A stretch of DNA of 34,346 nucleotides, from contig JAPPIK010000022.1 in NCBI GenBank assembly GCA_028820655.1, forward strand, positions 1-34,346. Reading direction: 5' to 3'. A program made the translations under genes and the position numbers. Source of the DNA: Candidatus Poribacteria bacterium (GTDB lineage: Bacteria; Poribacteria; WGA-4E; JAJDTR01). Below the pieces are notes generated by a model. It made no database searches. It was not told the DNA's origin and saw only the letters and a list, made by a program, of their open reading frames with translations. Shown here piece after piece: positions 8,767 through 16,117 of the stretch (position 1 is the stretch's first letter; each line of letters starts with the position of its first letter).

Positions 8767-9903
8767 ATGAACAAACTGCTTACGTTTTTCGCTACGATTA
8801 TCCTTGCTCTAGCTGTGTCTGCCCACGTTAACGGGGACACACGCCGGCAGAACATTACCGACATATTAAGCGGCGATAGCGAGGGTGCGTTTGCTCGTGC
8901 CATAGAGGCGATGAAGTTCGTGTTTCCCAAGGATCACGGACCACATCCAGACTACAAAATCGAGTGGTGGTACTATACGGGTAACCTGAAATCGGACGGC
9001 GGCAGAGAGTTCGGTTATCAACTCACGATTTTCCGAAGAGCGCTGGCGGCGGACATGCCCGTGCGAAAATCGCGCTTGGCGACAAATCAGATTTACATGG
9101 CTCACTTCGCCCTCACCGACGTTAGGGCAAGGACGCACACCAGTTTTGAACGATACAGCCGTGGTGCTGGTGGGCTGGCTGGGGCGCGAGGAGAGCCAAC
9201 CTACGAAGTTTGGCTTGAGGACTGGTCGGTGTCTCAAGACAGTGGGAGTATTTTTCGTTTGCGCGCGGTTGACGACCAGATTGATCCACGATTCGCGATC
9301 GATTTGAACTTGCGAGAAACGCGCCTTCCCCTGCTGCACGGGGAGCAGGGGTTAAGTCAAAAGGGACCTGAGCGTGGAAACGCAAATCACTACTATAGCC
9401 TAGTTGGGTTGGATACAAAGGGTACAATAACCAGCGGCGGAGAAGAATACCATGTTTCGGGCAAGAGTTGGATGGATCACGAGTTCGGAACAAGCGCGCT
9501 CAGTAAAGGCGTGGTTGGCTGGGATTGGTTCGGGCTGCAACTCGACGATGGTACCGCATTGATGTTTGGACGATTGCGCGTTGGCGAAGGCGGAGACCTC
9601 GGTATCTTTGAGGGGACGATTTCGTACGCCGACGGGCGACAGATTCCAATCCAACCGGGGGACTTCACGGTGACCGCCACGGGGAGTTGGAACAGTCCGG
9701 AGACCGGAATCACCTATCCTTCCGGCTGGCAGGTGCATTTCCCGTCTCTTGATATCGAATTGCACATTGAGCCCCTGGTTCCAAATCAGGAGTTATTCAG
9801 CGGCTTCACGTATTGGGAGGGCGCAGTGTCGGTGGAGGGAAAAATCGGAGGGCAAACCTCAAAGGGTCGCGGCTATGTTGAGTTAACGGGTTACGAGCGG
9901 TAG
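8767..9903 (+). CDS. AttH/CrtC-like lipocalin-domain protein, exported
   Basis: The product is 378 residues with an N-terminal signal peptide (about 1-23, MNKLLTFFATIILALAVSAH). It then has the hallmark start of the AttH/carotenoid 1,2-hydratase N-terminal domain: FPKDHGPHPDYKIEWWYYTG followed by FGYQLTIFRR. Further family blocks are the KSWMDHEFG segment, the GWDWFGLQLDDGTALM segment and a C-terminal YWEGAV and GRGYVELTGY ending. The family has two tandem lipocalin-like barrels that bind hydrophobic ligands. In Agrobacterium the equivalent gene follows the AttEFG ABC exporter, as here, so I infer an envelope partner of the upstream transporter rather than a carotenoid enzyme. A 239-base gap with a purine tract and hairpin precedes it, so expression may be partly separate. 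The ribosome site is weak. Confidence 0.85.
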   Translation: MNKLLTFFATIILALAVSAHVNGDTRRQNITDILSGDSEGAFARAIEAMKFVFPKDHGPHPDYKIEWWYYTGNLKSDGGREFGYQLTIFRRALAADMPVRKSRLATNQIYMAHFALTDVRARTHTSFERYSRGAGGLAGARGEPTYEVWLEDWSVSQDSGSIFRLRAVDDQIDPRFAIDLNLRETRLPLLHGEQGLSQKGPERGNANHYYSLVGLDTKGTITSGGEEYHVSGKSWMDHEFGTSALSKGVVGWDWFGLQLDDGTALMFGRLRVGEGGDLGIFEGTISYADGRQIPIQPGDFTVTATGSWNSPETGITYPSGWQVHFPSLDIELHIEPLVPNQELFSGFTYWEGAVSVEGKIGGQTSKGRGYVELTGYER

Positions 9904-9940
9904 GATTGTAATTGCACGGAAATTGCGGCTTCAAACAATG

Positions 9941-9968
9941 AAAAAGGAGGGGACTGGCTCCCCTCCTT
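9941..9968 (-). terminator. Rho-independent terminator for the LysM lipoprotein gene
   Basis: A perfect 10-base-pair stem AAGGAGGGGA/TCCCCTCCTT (9944-9953 with 9959-9968) encloses a five-base loop. On the minus strand it runs into five T residues. It lies between the convergent AttH and lipoprotein genes and may also slow plus-strand transcription. Confidence 0.85.
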
Positions 9969-10045
9969 CAATTCGCTCAGGAGTGCGTTGACACGGCAAA
10001 GGCGCGTCATCGCATGTTTCGGAAAAGAACAGGGTACTAGCGTGT

Positions 10046-10945
10046 TTAGTCGCCCCACGCAGGTCCTCGATCCGGAACCCACAACATCATGCCCGCTTTC
10101 AGACGCCGCGGATTAAAGTCGGAGTCGTCTTGGTTTGCCTCGACCAATCTTTTCCAAAGGTTGGAGTCGTCATAAACTTCGGGGCGTCCGGCGATCATCG
10201 GGAGTGTTTCGCCCTCTTTAACTCTATATTTGCGAACCTTTTCCGGATAAGAGACTGAAAAGCTGGAGGTGTGACTGGCAGCTTGGGCGTTGCCCTTTGC
10301 GTCTTTGAAATCTGACACGGTGACCGTATAGGTGCGCCCTGCCCGCATAGGCTCATCCGAGGTGAATGTGACCATGTTTCCCGATCCGCTCACGCTGCCT
10401 GCGACATCCCCCGATTCTTTGCTAATCGACTCGGGTGTTGATTCGACGGTGACGGATATCATCCCGCTCATGCTATCCACGTCTTCGCTAAACGTAAGTG
10501 AGACGGTGTTTCTCACATTAAGCGAATCTTCATATTCGGAGATAAGCGACCCGTCCGGCGGATCTACCGAGGTCACGGCCGGCGGTGTTGCATCGGTATA
10601 CGTGAACTTCTGCGAGAGCGTTGCCGGTTTCTCCACCTTCTTCTTGTTGGTCACGACGACTGCCACCGACTCGCCCGCGGTTCCGGCGGGGCTCACGGCG
10701 GTAATCTCCATCTTGCTCGGAACCGTGACGCTTTGCGCGTTCTTGCCGCCAAAGGTAACCGTTACGCCGTTTTTCATGTCGAACTTCTCGCCGCTAATCC
10801 GCACAGTCGTGCCGCCTGTTTCGGGTCCTTCAGTGGGGCTCATGCCCGACGGCAGCGGTTCGGGATTACAGCCTCCACATCCGGACATCCAAGTGAGCAC
10901 AAAAGCCAGTGCGATGACTGTAGTTATATTTCTGAGTTGAATCAT
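10046..10945 (-). CDS. Lipoprotein with IPT/TIG, Big_5 and LysM domains
   Basis: The product is 299 residues. I use the ATG at 10945 rather than the longer frame, because it gives a clean lipoprotein signal ending in MSGC (lipid-anchored Cys23) and has AGGAG ten bases upstream. Domains in order are an IPT/TIG immunoglobulin-like fold (about 31-118, with GPETGGTTVRISG), a bacterial Ig-like Big_5 domain (about 120-233, with PPDGSLI, TFSEDVD and RAGRTYTVTV) and a C-terminal LysM peptidoglycan-binding domain (about 238-293, YRVKEGETLPMIAG to LKAGMMLWVP). This should be a surface or periplasmic protein linking membrane and cell wall. A strong promoter is at 11031-11059 and a terminator at 9941-9968, so it is a single-gene transcript. 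No enzymatic domain is seen. Confidence 0.85.
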   Translation of the reverse strand: MIQLRNITTVIALAFVLTWMSGCGGCNPEPLPSGMSPTEGPETGGTTVRISGEKFDMKNGVTVTFGGKNAQSVTVPSKMEITAVSPAGTAGESVAVVVTNKKKVEKPATLSQKFTYTDATPPAVTSVDPPDGSLISEYEDSLNVRNTVSLTFSEDVDSMSGMISVTVESTPESISKESGDVAGSVSGSGNMVTFTSDEPMRAGRTYTVTVSDFKDAKGNAQAASHTSSFSVSYPEKVRKYRVKEGETLPMIAGRPEVYDDSNLWKRLVEANQDDSDFNPRRLKAGMMLWVPDRGPAWGD

Positions 10946-11030
10946 GAGATTTTTTCTCCTGAACAGTGTGGTTTTGAGGGTAGTCCTATTTCTTGGTACT
11001 AAGGAAAACTTGAGTCCGCAACACATCCAA

Positions 11031-11059
11031 AGTATACAGGTTAATGAAATCTTTGTCAA
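11031..11059 (-). promoter_or_regulatory. Sigma-70 promoter for the LysM lipoprotein
   Basis: On the minus strand TTGACA (11054-11059) is followed after exactly 17 bases by TATACT (11031-11036). The start codon at 10945 lies about 85 bases downstream of the -10 box. Confidence 0.75.
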
Positions 11060-11352
11060 CAGTTTTTCTCCGACGATCGGGACAACGCGCCTGATTCCAA
11101 GCACGGTTTACACAATGAGCAGTAATGATGAATTTCTACGATTTTTCAAGTCGCCGGCATCTCGTAAGGAACGCAGATCTACCTTCCCTACTACTGTAGT
11201 ATTGAACGCCAATAATCATTGCCAACCACCAATAGCATTCTTCTGTCTCGGTCCTTCTATTCTCTGTCGAAAACCAACGATTGGATGCTTTTGCCGGGGC
11301 CTTCCACCCTTCCAATCTTCCTCCCGCATTCGGGACGTGTTTTCTAATTTGC

Positions 11353-11381
11353 TTGACACCCTTAAACGGGTATTCTATAAT
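11353..11381 (+). promoter_or_regulatory. Perfect sigma-70 promoter for the small membrane protein
   Basis: TTGACA (11353-11358) and TATAAT (11376-11381) are both exact consensus hexamers, spaced by 17 bases. The start codon is 96 bases downstream of the -10 box. A perfect promoter suggests strong constitutive expression unless a repressor acts in the leader. Confidence 0.82.
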
Positions 11382-11477
11382 GCCAATTCGTTTAGAGTTT
11401 GACACTGTAGCTATTCTCAAGAACCTTTACGGCTCGATTGGGCGACTACGGTTATTCAATTCAGGAGGAAATGGCTC

Positions 11478-11915
11478 ATGTCAGCGTTGAAACGGATACT
11501 AGGTATTGTCCTTGTGGCTACTGCGATTGTCGTGGGTGTAAACTGGGTGATTACCCCTATCCACCACGATGGGGATAAGGCATATCCGGTCTGGAAGGTT
11601 GTGAACTGGTTCATGGCGTTTTCGGTGCTGGTAGCGCTAATCGCAAATATAGCCCGCAAACGAGCCGTTGGGTCTGAGGGCGCCAATAGTCCCATCACGC
11701 GTGAGTATTTGGAAGCCAACGTGGCGTTTTATGCCTCGCTCTTGCTGGCTCCTTGGTTCTTCACCAACTTTTTGACATACGACTTTTTTATGGGCAACAT
11801 ACCCCCTGCCGGGGTAGCAGCTAAAGATGTCTGGTGGGAATTCATTGACGGTATGTTCATATTGGTCGTCGGATCGACCGGTTGCCATCTGTGGTCTGGT
11901 GCGTCGGACTCCTAG
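11478..11915 (+). CDS. Small multi-pass membrane protein, unknown function
   Basis: A 145-residue protein that I do not recognise. Four hydrophobic segments are visible, at about residues 5-27, 40-60, 77-97 and 121-138, with little between them except a short charged loop (ARKRAVGSEGANSPITREYLE). The start at 11478 has AGGAGGAA closely upstream; the ATG seven bases earlier is in another frame and gives no sensible protein. It has its own perfect promoter and stands between a lipoprotein and dapA, neither obviously related. The aromatic-rich segment APWFFTNFLTYDFFMGN is the most distinctive part. It is probably an inner-membrane protein. Confidence 0.7.
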   Translation: MSALKRILGIVLVATAIVVGVNWVITPIHHDGDKAYPVWKVVNWFMAFSVLVALIANIARKRAVGSEGANSPITREYLEANVAFYASLLLAPWFFTNFLTYDFFMGNIPPAGVAAKDVWWEFIDGMFILVVGSTGCHLWSGASDS

Positions 11916-12033
11916 AATTAAAGTAATATTGCGCTGATGGTGCGCCGTGTAGTTCTACGTAAAAATGCGCTGTCTCAGAATCAATGATTCGCCTGCCGAC
12001 GGTTCCGGGACATTCTCACTAAAATTAGACAAC

Positions 12034-12062
12034 TTCACTTAAGTTTCAAAAAAAACTATAAA
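12034..12062 (+). promoter_or_regulatory. Possible sigma-70 promoter for dapA
   Basis: TTCACT (12034-12039) is followed after 17 bases by TATAAA (12057-12062). The matches are four of six and five of six. It lies 68 bases ahead of the dapA start in an A/T-rich stretch. Confidence 0.4.
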
Positions 12063-12129
12063 ATCCTCAAGGGACGATTCACAGGACTTATGACTACGGA
12101 TTTTCCACTAAATTGAAGGAGGTTCTGAC

Positions 12130-13005
12130 ATGTTCGAAGGATCCTTCGTTGCACTCGTAACACCGTTCGCGGACGATGAATCGCTAGACGAAAGCAAACT
12201 CAAAGAACTCTTGGAATTCCAGATCGAAGGCGGCACGGACGGCATTGTTCCCTGCGGCACCACCGGAGAATCCCCCGCGCTTACGGACGAGGAACATAAT
12301 CGCGTTGTCGACTTGACCGTCCAAACCGTGGACGGCCGAACGCCGGTGCTTGCAGGAACGGGCTCCAATTCAACAACGCGCACCTTGCACGCGACGGAAC
12401 ATGCAAAGGCTTCCGGTGCAGATGGCGTGCTCATTGTTACGCCGTACTACAACAAGCCGACTCAGAACGGTCTGTATGCCCACTATATGAAGATTGCCGA
12501 CAGCGTCGACATCCCGATTATCATCTACAACGTTCCCGGTCGATGCGGCACGGACATTCTGTCGGACACCGTTGCCCGCCTTGCCGAACACCCGAACATT
12601 GCCGGTCTCAAGGAAGCCACTGGAGATCTCAAACGCGCCAGCGAAGTGGTATCCATGTGTCCCGATGATTTTGTCGTGCTTTCGGGCGATGATGTCAATA
12701 CGTTGCCGATCCTCTCGGTCGGCGGAAAAGGCGTTATCTCTGTCGTGGCAAACGTGGCTCCCACGCCCATCGCCGAACTGTGCGGCGCCTTCAAAGCGGG
12801 CAATGTTGAGCTTGCCCGAAAACTGCACTATGAAACCATGCCGCTGGCGGTGGACCTATTTGTCGAGACAAACCCCATCCCCGCGAAGACAGCCTTGATG
12901 TTAATGGGCAAACTCAACGGAAAGATGCGTCTCCCTCTCGCACCGATGGCGCCTGCGAATCTGGAGCAACTCCGTCGTACCTTGGAATTCACGAATCTGA
13001 TATAG
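12130..13005 (+). CDS. dapA: 4-hydroxy-tetrahydrodipicolinate synthase
   Basis: This enzyme condenses pyruvate with aspartate semialdehyde, the first committed step of lysine and meso-diaminopimelate synthesis, in the cytoplasm. The 291-residue protein is the normal length. Catalytic residues fall at the same numbers as in the well-studied E. coli enzyme: the Schiff-base lysine K161 (GLKEATGD), the triad T44 (CGTTGES), Y107 (TPYYNKP) and Y133 (IIYNVPGR), and R138, which binds the aspartate semialdehyde carboxylate. A perfect AAGGAGG ribosome site lies just before the start. No other lysine-pathway gene is adjacent. The diaminopimelate product fits a peptidoglycan-containing cell, as does the LysM protein nearby. 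Confidence 0.96.
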   Translation: MFEGSFVALVTPFADDESLDESKLKELLEFQIEGGTDGIVPCGTTGESPALTDEEHNRVVDLTVQTVDGRTPVLAGTGSNSTTRTLHATEHAKASGADGVLIVTPYYNKPTQNGLYAHYMKIADSVDIPIIIYNVPGRCGTDILSDTVARLAEHPNIAGLKEATGDLKRASEVVSMCPDDFVVLSGDDVNTLPILSVGGKGVISVVANVAPTPIAELCGAFKAGNVELARKLHYETMPLAVDLFVETNPIPAKTALMLMGKLNGKMRLPLAPMAPANLEQLRRTLEFTNLI

Positions 13006-13064
13006 GAGATTGGACGTTGTTACGGCATTCCACTGAATAGAGTACAACTCTCGGTTGGCTGCTA

Positions 13065-14675
13065 ATGAAGTTCCAACGCAAGCTACTATTGACCTTTACG
13101 GGGATGGCGCTGTTTCCCACAATTATCCTCGTTCTAGTCGCCTACCATCTGATTAGCCAGAGCATTGAGCGCTGGGCAGACTATAAGATCGCGGCGACGT
13201 TGGAAAATTCGAAGAAGCTTGCCTATCAGCTTGAACTGTATGAAAATCAGCCGCTGACGTTTACGGCTGAAGAGTTGGCACTTGATGAAAACCTCGTTGC
13301 TGTTCTGGAAACTCCAACCGATTCCAGTCTCATCAATCAGCGAATGTCCGAACTCGCCGATGCGTATCAGGAATATATCCTCACCCTGTACGACACGTCG
13401 GGACAGGCGATTTATCGCACACATACCGACATTCCGCCAACAAACCTCACCGACTTTCTTTACCCTTTAGACGAGTTGCCCGAAGATCCGACGACGTCCG
13501 AGGAATTGAAGGGCGAAGGGGTTTTAATTTCCGGGATGCCCATCTTTTCAGAAGATGGGACCTCACGACTCGGAGCAATTGTCGTTGGCAAGCTTATTCC
13601 GTTAACCACGGCTCAGGCGCGCGACCAGTTGGCGACAATCCAGGGTCGTGTTGACGCTCTGACAACAAATATCGGTGCGTTAGCTACAGGTATTGACGAA
13701 GGCCAACTGGAATACCGGCGAACGGAAATACGTTCAACGCTTATCGCACTGTTAATCACCGCCGTCGTGGTGATTGCGCTATCATTCTGGTTAAGCCGCA
13801 TCCTCGCCAAGGGGATCAACACCCCGATCCAGTCGATTGTAAAAGGTACGGAGGAGATTGTCGATGGAAACTTGGACTATGAGGTCCACGTCCAAAGCAA
13901 AGATGAATTCGCCGTTTTGGCGCGTGCTTTTAATCAGATGGTTGGCGACCTACGGCGGCGGACGGAGGAGTTGAAACGTGCGGAAAAAATCGCGGCGTGG
14001 CAGGAGATTGCACAAAAACTGGCGCATGAGATCAAGAATCCGTTGACGCCGATTCAACTCTCCGCGCAGCGACTTCATCGCCGCTACCACAACAACCCGG
14101 GCGAATATGCTGATGTGCTTGAACAGTGCACGCAAACAATAGTTGCAGCGGTTGAAGGTTTGCGTCACCTGCTTGACGAGTTTTCGCAACTCGCCCGATT
14201 GCCGGCGCCGGAGTTAACATCTCTCAATCTGGACGACGTTGTCGAAGCCACGATAGATATTTTCGGCGAGTTTCCAAGGCACATAGATGTCCGTGTAGAT
14301 GTTCCAACCGATCTTCCGCCCGTCTTGGGGGATGCCGAGCATCTGAAACGCGCGTTCCTGAACCTAATCAAGAACGGGCTTGAGGCAATGGATGGCATAG
14401 AGAAAGGCACATTGACCATTCGGGTGTTTCCTTCCGCGGATAAATCCAAAGTGCAGGTACATTTCGCGGACACCGGGAGAGGGATTCCTCCCGATGTGCG
14501 GGAGAAGATATTCACTCCGCATGTTTCGACGAAACGGGATGGCATGGGGCTTGGATTGGCAATCGTCAAGAAGATAATGACGGATCTCGGGGGCGATATA
14601 CGCCTTGAAGACGCCCAACCCGGACAGTCGGGGACGACGTTTGTGTTGTGGTTGAGGACGAGCGTGAGTGATTAA
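13065..14675 (+). CDS. NtrY-like membrane sensor histidine kinase
   Basis: A 536-residue two-component sensor. Transmembrane segments at about 8-30 and 224-246 bracket an extracytoplasmic sensor region of roughly 190 residues. A HAMP domain (about 247-300), a HisKA domain and a HATPase_c domain (about 410-535) follow. The phospho-accepting His is H321 in LAHEIKNPLTPIQLSAQRL, and the stretch AWQEIAQKLAHEIKNPLTP is the signature of the NtrY subgroup. The ATP-binding N, G1 and G2 boxes are intact (NLIKNGLEAM, DTGRGIP, GMGLGLAI). No PAS domain is evident between HAMP and HisKA, where NtrY often has one. The probable partner is the sigma-54 activator at 16118-17479, but two unrelated genes separate them. 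The start has only a weak ribosome site. Confidence 0.9.
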   Translation: MKFQRKLLLTFTGMALFPTIILVLVAYHLISQSIERWADYKIAATLENSKKLAYQLELYENQPLTFTAEELALDENLVAVLETPTDSSLINQRMSELADAYQEYILTLYDTSGQAIYRTHTDIPPTNLTDFLYPLDELPEDPTTSEELKGEGVLISGMPIFSEDGTSRLGAIVVGKLIPLTTAQARDQLATIQGRVDALTTNIGALATGIDEGQLEYRRTEIRSTLIALLITAVVVIALSFWLSRILAKGINTPIQSIVKGTEEIVDGNLDYEVHVQSKDEFAVLARAFNQMVGDLRRRTEELKRAEKIAAWQEIAQKLAHEIKNPLTPIQLSAQRLHRRYHNNPGEYADVLEQCTQTIVAAVEGLRHLLDEFSQLARLPAPELTSLNLDDVVEATIDIFGEFPRHIDVRVDVPTDLPPVLGDAEHLKRAFLNLIKNGLEAMDGIEKGTLTIRVFPSADKSKVQVHFADTGRGIPPDVREKIFTPHVSTKRDGMGLGLAIVKKIMTDLGGDIRLEDAQPGQSGTTFVLWLRTSVSD

Positions 14676-14697
14676 AAATACAATACGGAGGAAGTAG

Positions 14698-15783
14698 ATG
14701 GTTGATGAAGTGCTAAGTGTGATAGAAAAATGGCAATCGGATGAACGTTTAACTTCACTTGGGGAAGCTAGGATAAGGACCGCCGTTATTGAACCTATAT
14801 TGCGCGGATTGGGATGGGACACGACGGACCCTGATGAGGTGTGGCCAGAGTTTCGGGTCGAAAACAACGAAGTAGACTATGCTTTACTAATTGACAAGAA
14901 ACTGAAAGTCTTTGTTGAGGCAAAAAAAGGAGGGGAACCGCTCGAAAAACACCAAGAACAACTGCTCGGTTACTCCTTTAAACAGGGCGTTAAAGTCGCA
15001 ATCCTTACCAACGGGGCGATGTGGTGGTTTTATTTACCACTTCAAGAAGGCAGTTGGGAGCAGCGAAAATTCGAGACCGTTGAACTCCATAGACAGGACA
15101 AAGCAGAGATTAGCCAAGAGTTGATAAATCTTCTTAGCAAAGAAAATGTCAACTCGGGCAAAGCAGTGCAAAACGCGGAGGACCTTCGCAAGAAGCATCA
15201 ATTCTTGAAGACCTTGCCAGATGCATGGAATCAGCTAGTGAGTGAACCTGATAGTTTCATCGTTGAACGCCTAGGAGAAAAGACACGGGAACTGTGCGGA
15301 CGTGAGCCGGATAAAAACAGCGTGGAACAATTTCTTTCGGAACATATCGACCGAATAAAGATTATGTCCTCCGCGGTCGCGCCTCCAACTCCCGATCATG
15401 GTCCGTCCTCTAAGCCCGCTACACCGCAGAGATCTCTACCTCGCACCAACCTTTCGGGCCGCTCGAGGAGCACGACATGTACAGCCTTTACATTCCGCGG
15501 AACCAGATATCCGGTTCAGTCGTGGGGAGACATGATAGTAAAATTATGTGAGATACTGCATGAGTCCCACGGCGATCGATTTGTTGACGAGGTGTTACGA
15601 CTAAGCGCAAATTATTCAAGAAATCCTAACGATATTGCTTCTGGGGCGTCTAGGCAGATTAGTGGAACGGATATCTTTGTTAACGTCCATGGCGGTATGG
15701 TAATTGAGAATCGCGCAAGAACGTTAATCAGCCGCTTTGGATACAACGCAAACGATCTGTCATTAGATATTGGCACATATTAA
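14698..15783 (+). CDS. Stand-alone HsdR-N-type PD-(D/E)XK nuclease-like protein
   Basis: A 361-residue protein whose first about 115 residues resemble the N-terminal nuclease domain of type I restriction HsdR. The active-site pattern is complete: D60 (EVDYALL), E74-A-K76 (FVEAKK) and a QxxxY helix (Q88 to Y92). HsdR helicase motifs and any HsdM or HsdS partner are absent. The middle is helical and charged. After a Pro/Ser-rich linker (about 225-260), a compact C-terminal domain of about 95 residues (FTFRGTRYPVQSWGDMIVKL onward) is unidentified. GGAGGAAG lies just upstream of the start, 22 bases after the kinase stop. The base composition appears more A-rich than the flanking two-component genes, consistent with insertion, though I only judged this by eye. 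It could act in defence or DNA repair. Confidence 0.75.
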   Translation: MVDEVLSVIEKWQSDERLTSLGEARIRTAVIEPILRGLGWDTTDPDEVWPEFRVENNEVDYALLIDKKLKVFVEAKKGGEPLEKHQEQLLGYSFKQGVKVAILTNGAMWWFYLPLQEGSWEQRKFETVELHRQDKAEISQELINLLSKENVNSGKAVQNAEDLRKKHQFLKTLPDAWNQLVSEPDSFIVERLGEKTRELCGREPDKNSVEQFLSEHIDRIKIMSSAVAPPTPDHGPSSKPATPQRSLPRTNLSGRSRSTTCTAFTFRGTRYPVQSWGDMIVKLCEILHESHGDRFVDEVLRLSANYSRNPNDIASGASRQISGTDIFVNVHGGMVIENRARTLISRFGYNANDLSLDIGTY

Positions 15784-15826
15784 TTATTGACGAGAGAGGA
15801 GGCATCAGACTCTTGACTATGTAAGT

Positions 15827-16066
15827 ATGCACTTCTCACCGATGGTGGAAAACAAGATGCAAGAATGGATTGTAACTCTTGAAAGAGACGAAGATGGCTG
15901 GTACGTCGTAGAATATCCGGCGATTCCGGGTTGTGTCTCGCAGGGACGAACGGAGGAGGAAGCGTGGGAAAACATCAGAGATGCCATCAATGAATGTTTA
16001 ATTGTTCGTGTGGCAGAGGGACTTCCATTAAGCGTTGAAGTTCCTACTGATTCTGCTGTTCGATGA
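15827..16066 (+). CDS. Orphan HicB-like antitoxin-family protein
   Basis: This protein of up to 79 residues has the HicB core: IVTLERDEDGWYVVEYPAIP, then GCVSQGRTEEEAWENIRDAI and an ending with EGLPLS. HicB proteins are usually the antitoxin for the small RNA-cleaving HicA toxin. No HicA-like frame lies directly before or after, and no separate DNA-binding domain follows the core, so this is a solo HicB of the short partially degraded RNase-H-like type. The start is uncertain: ATG at 15827, 15842 and 15857 are all in frame. The last begins MQEWIVTLERDEDG, closest to usual family starts. It lies between the HsdR-like nuclease and the sigma-54 regulator. Confidence 0.8.
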   Translation: MHFSPMVENKMQEWIVTLERDEDGWYVVEYPAIPGCVSQGRTEEEAWENIRDAINECLIVRVAEGLPLSVEVPTDSAVR

Positions 16067-16117
16067 TTTGAACAACGACAGACTAGATATCTAAACCCTT
16101 GAGATTACGAAAACAGT

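Larger units (their letters stand above)
10946..11477. other. Divergent intergenic region with two consensus promoters
   Basis: This 532-base region separates the minus-strand lipoprotein from the plus-strand membrane protein. It holds one good sigma-70 promoter for each direction and a pyrimidine-rich block (11301-11325) that is the inverted form of the GGAAGATTGGAAGG-type purine repeat. Open frames crossing it have no family resemblance or ribosome site and overlap the promoters. Confidence 0.6.

Noticed and set aside
10332-10940. Plus-strand frame of 202 residues opposite the LysM lipoprotein
   Set aside because: The minus strand has the lipobox, domains, ribosome site, promoter and terminator. 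This frame has none.
11136-11420. Minus-strand frame of 94 residues between the lipoprotein and membrane protein
   Set aside because: It crosses the perfect plus-strand promoter and an inverted purine repeat and has no recognised family.
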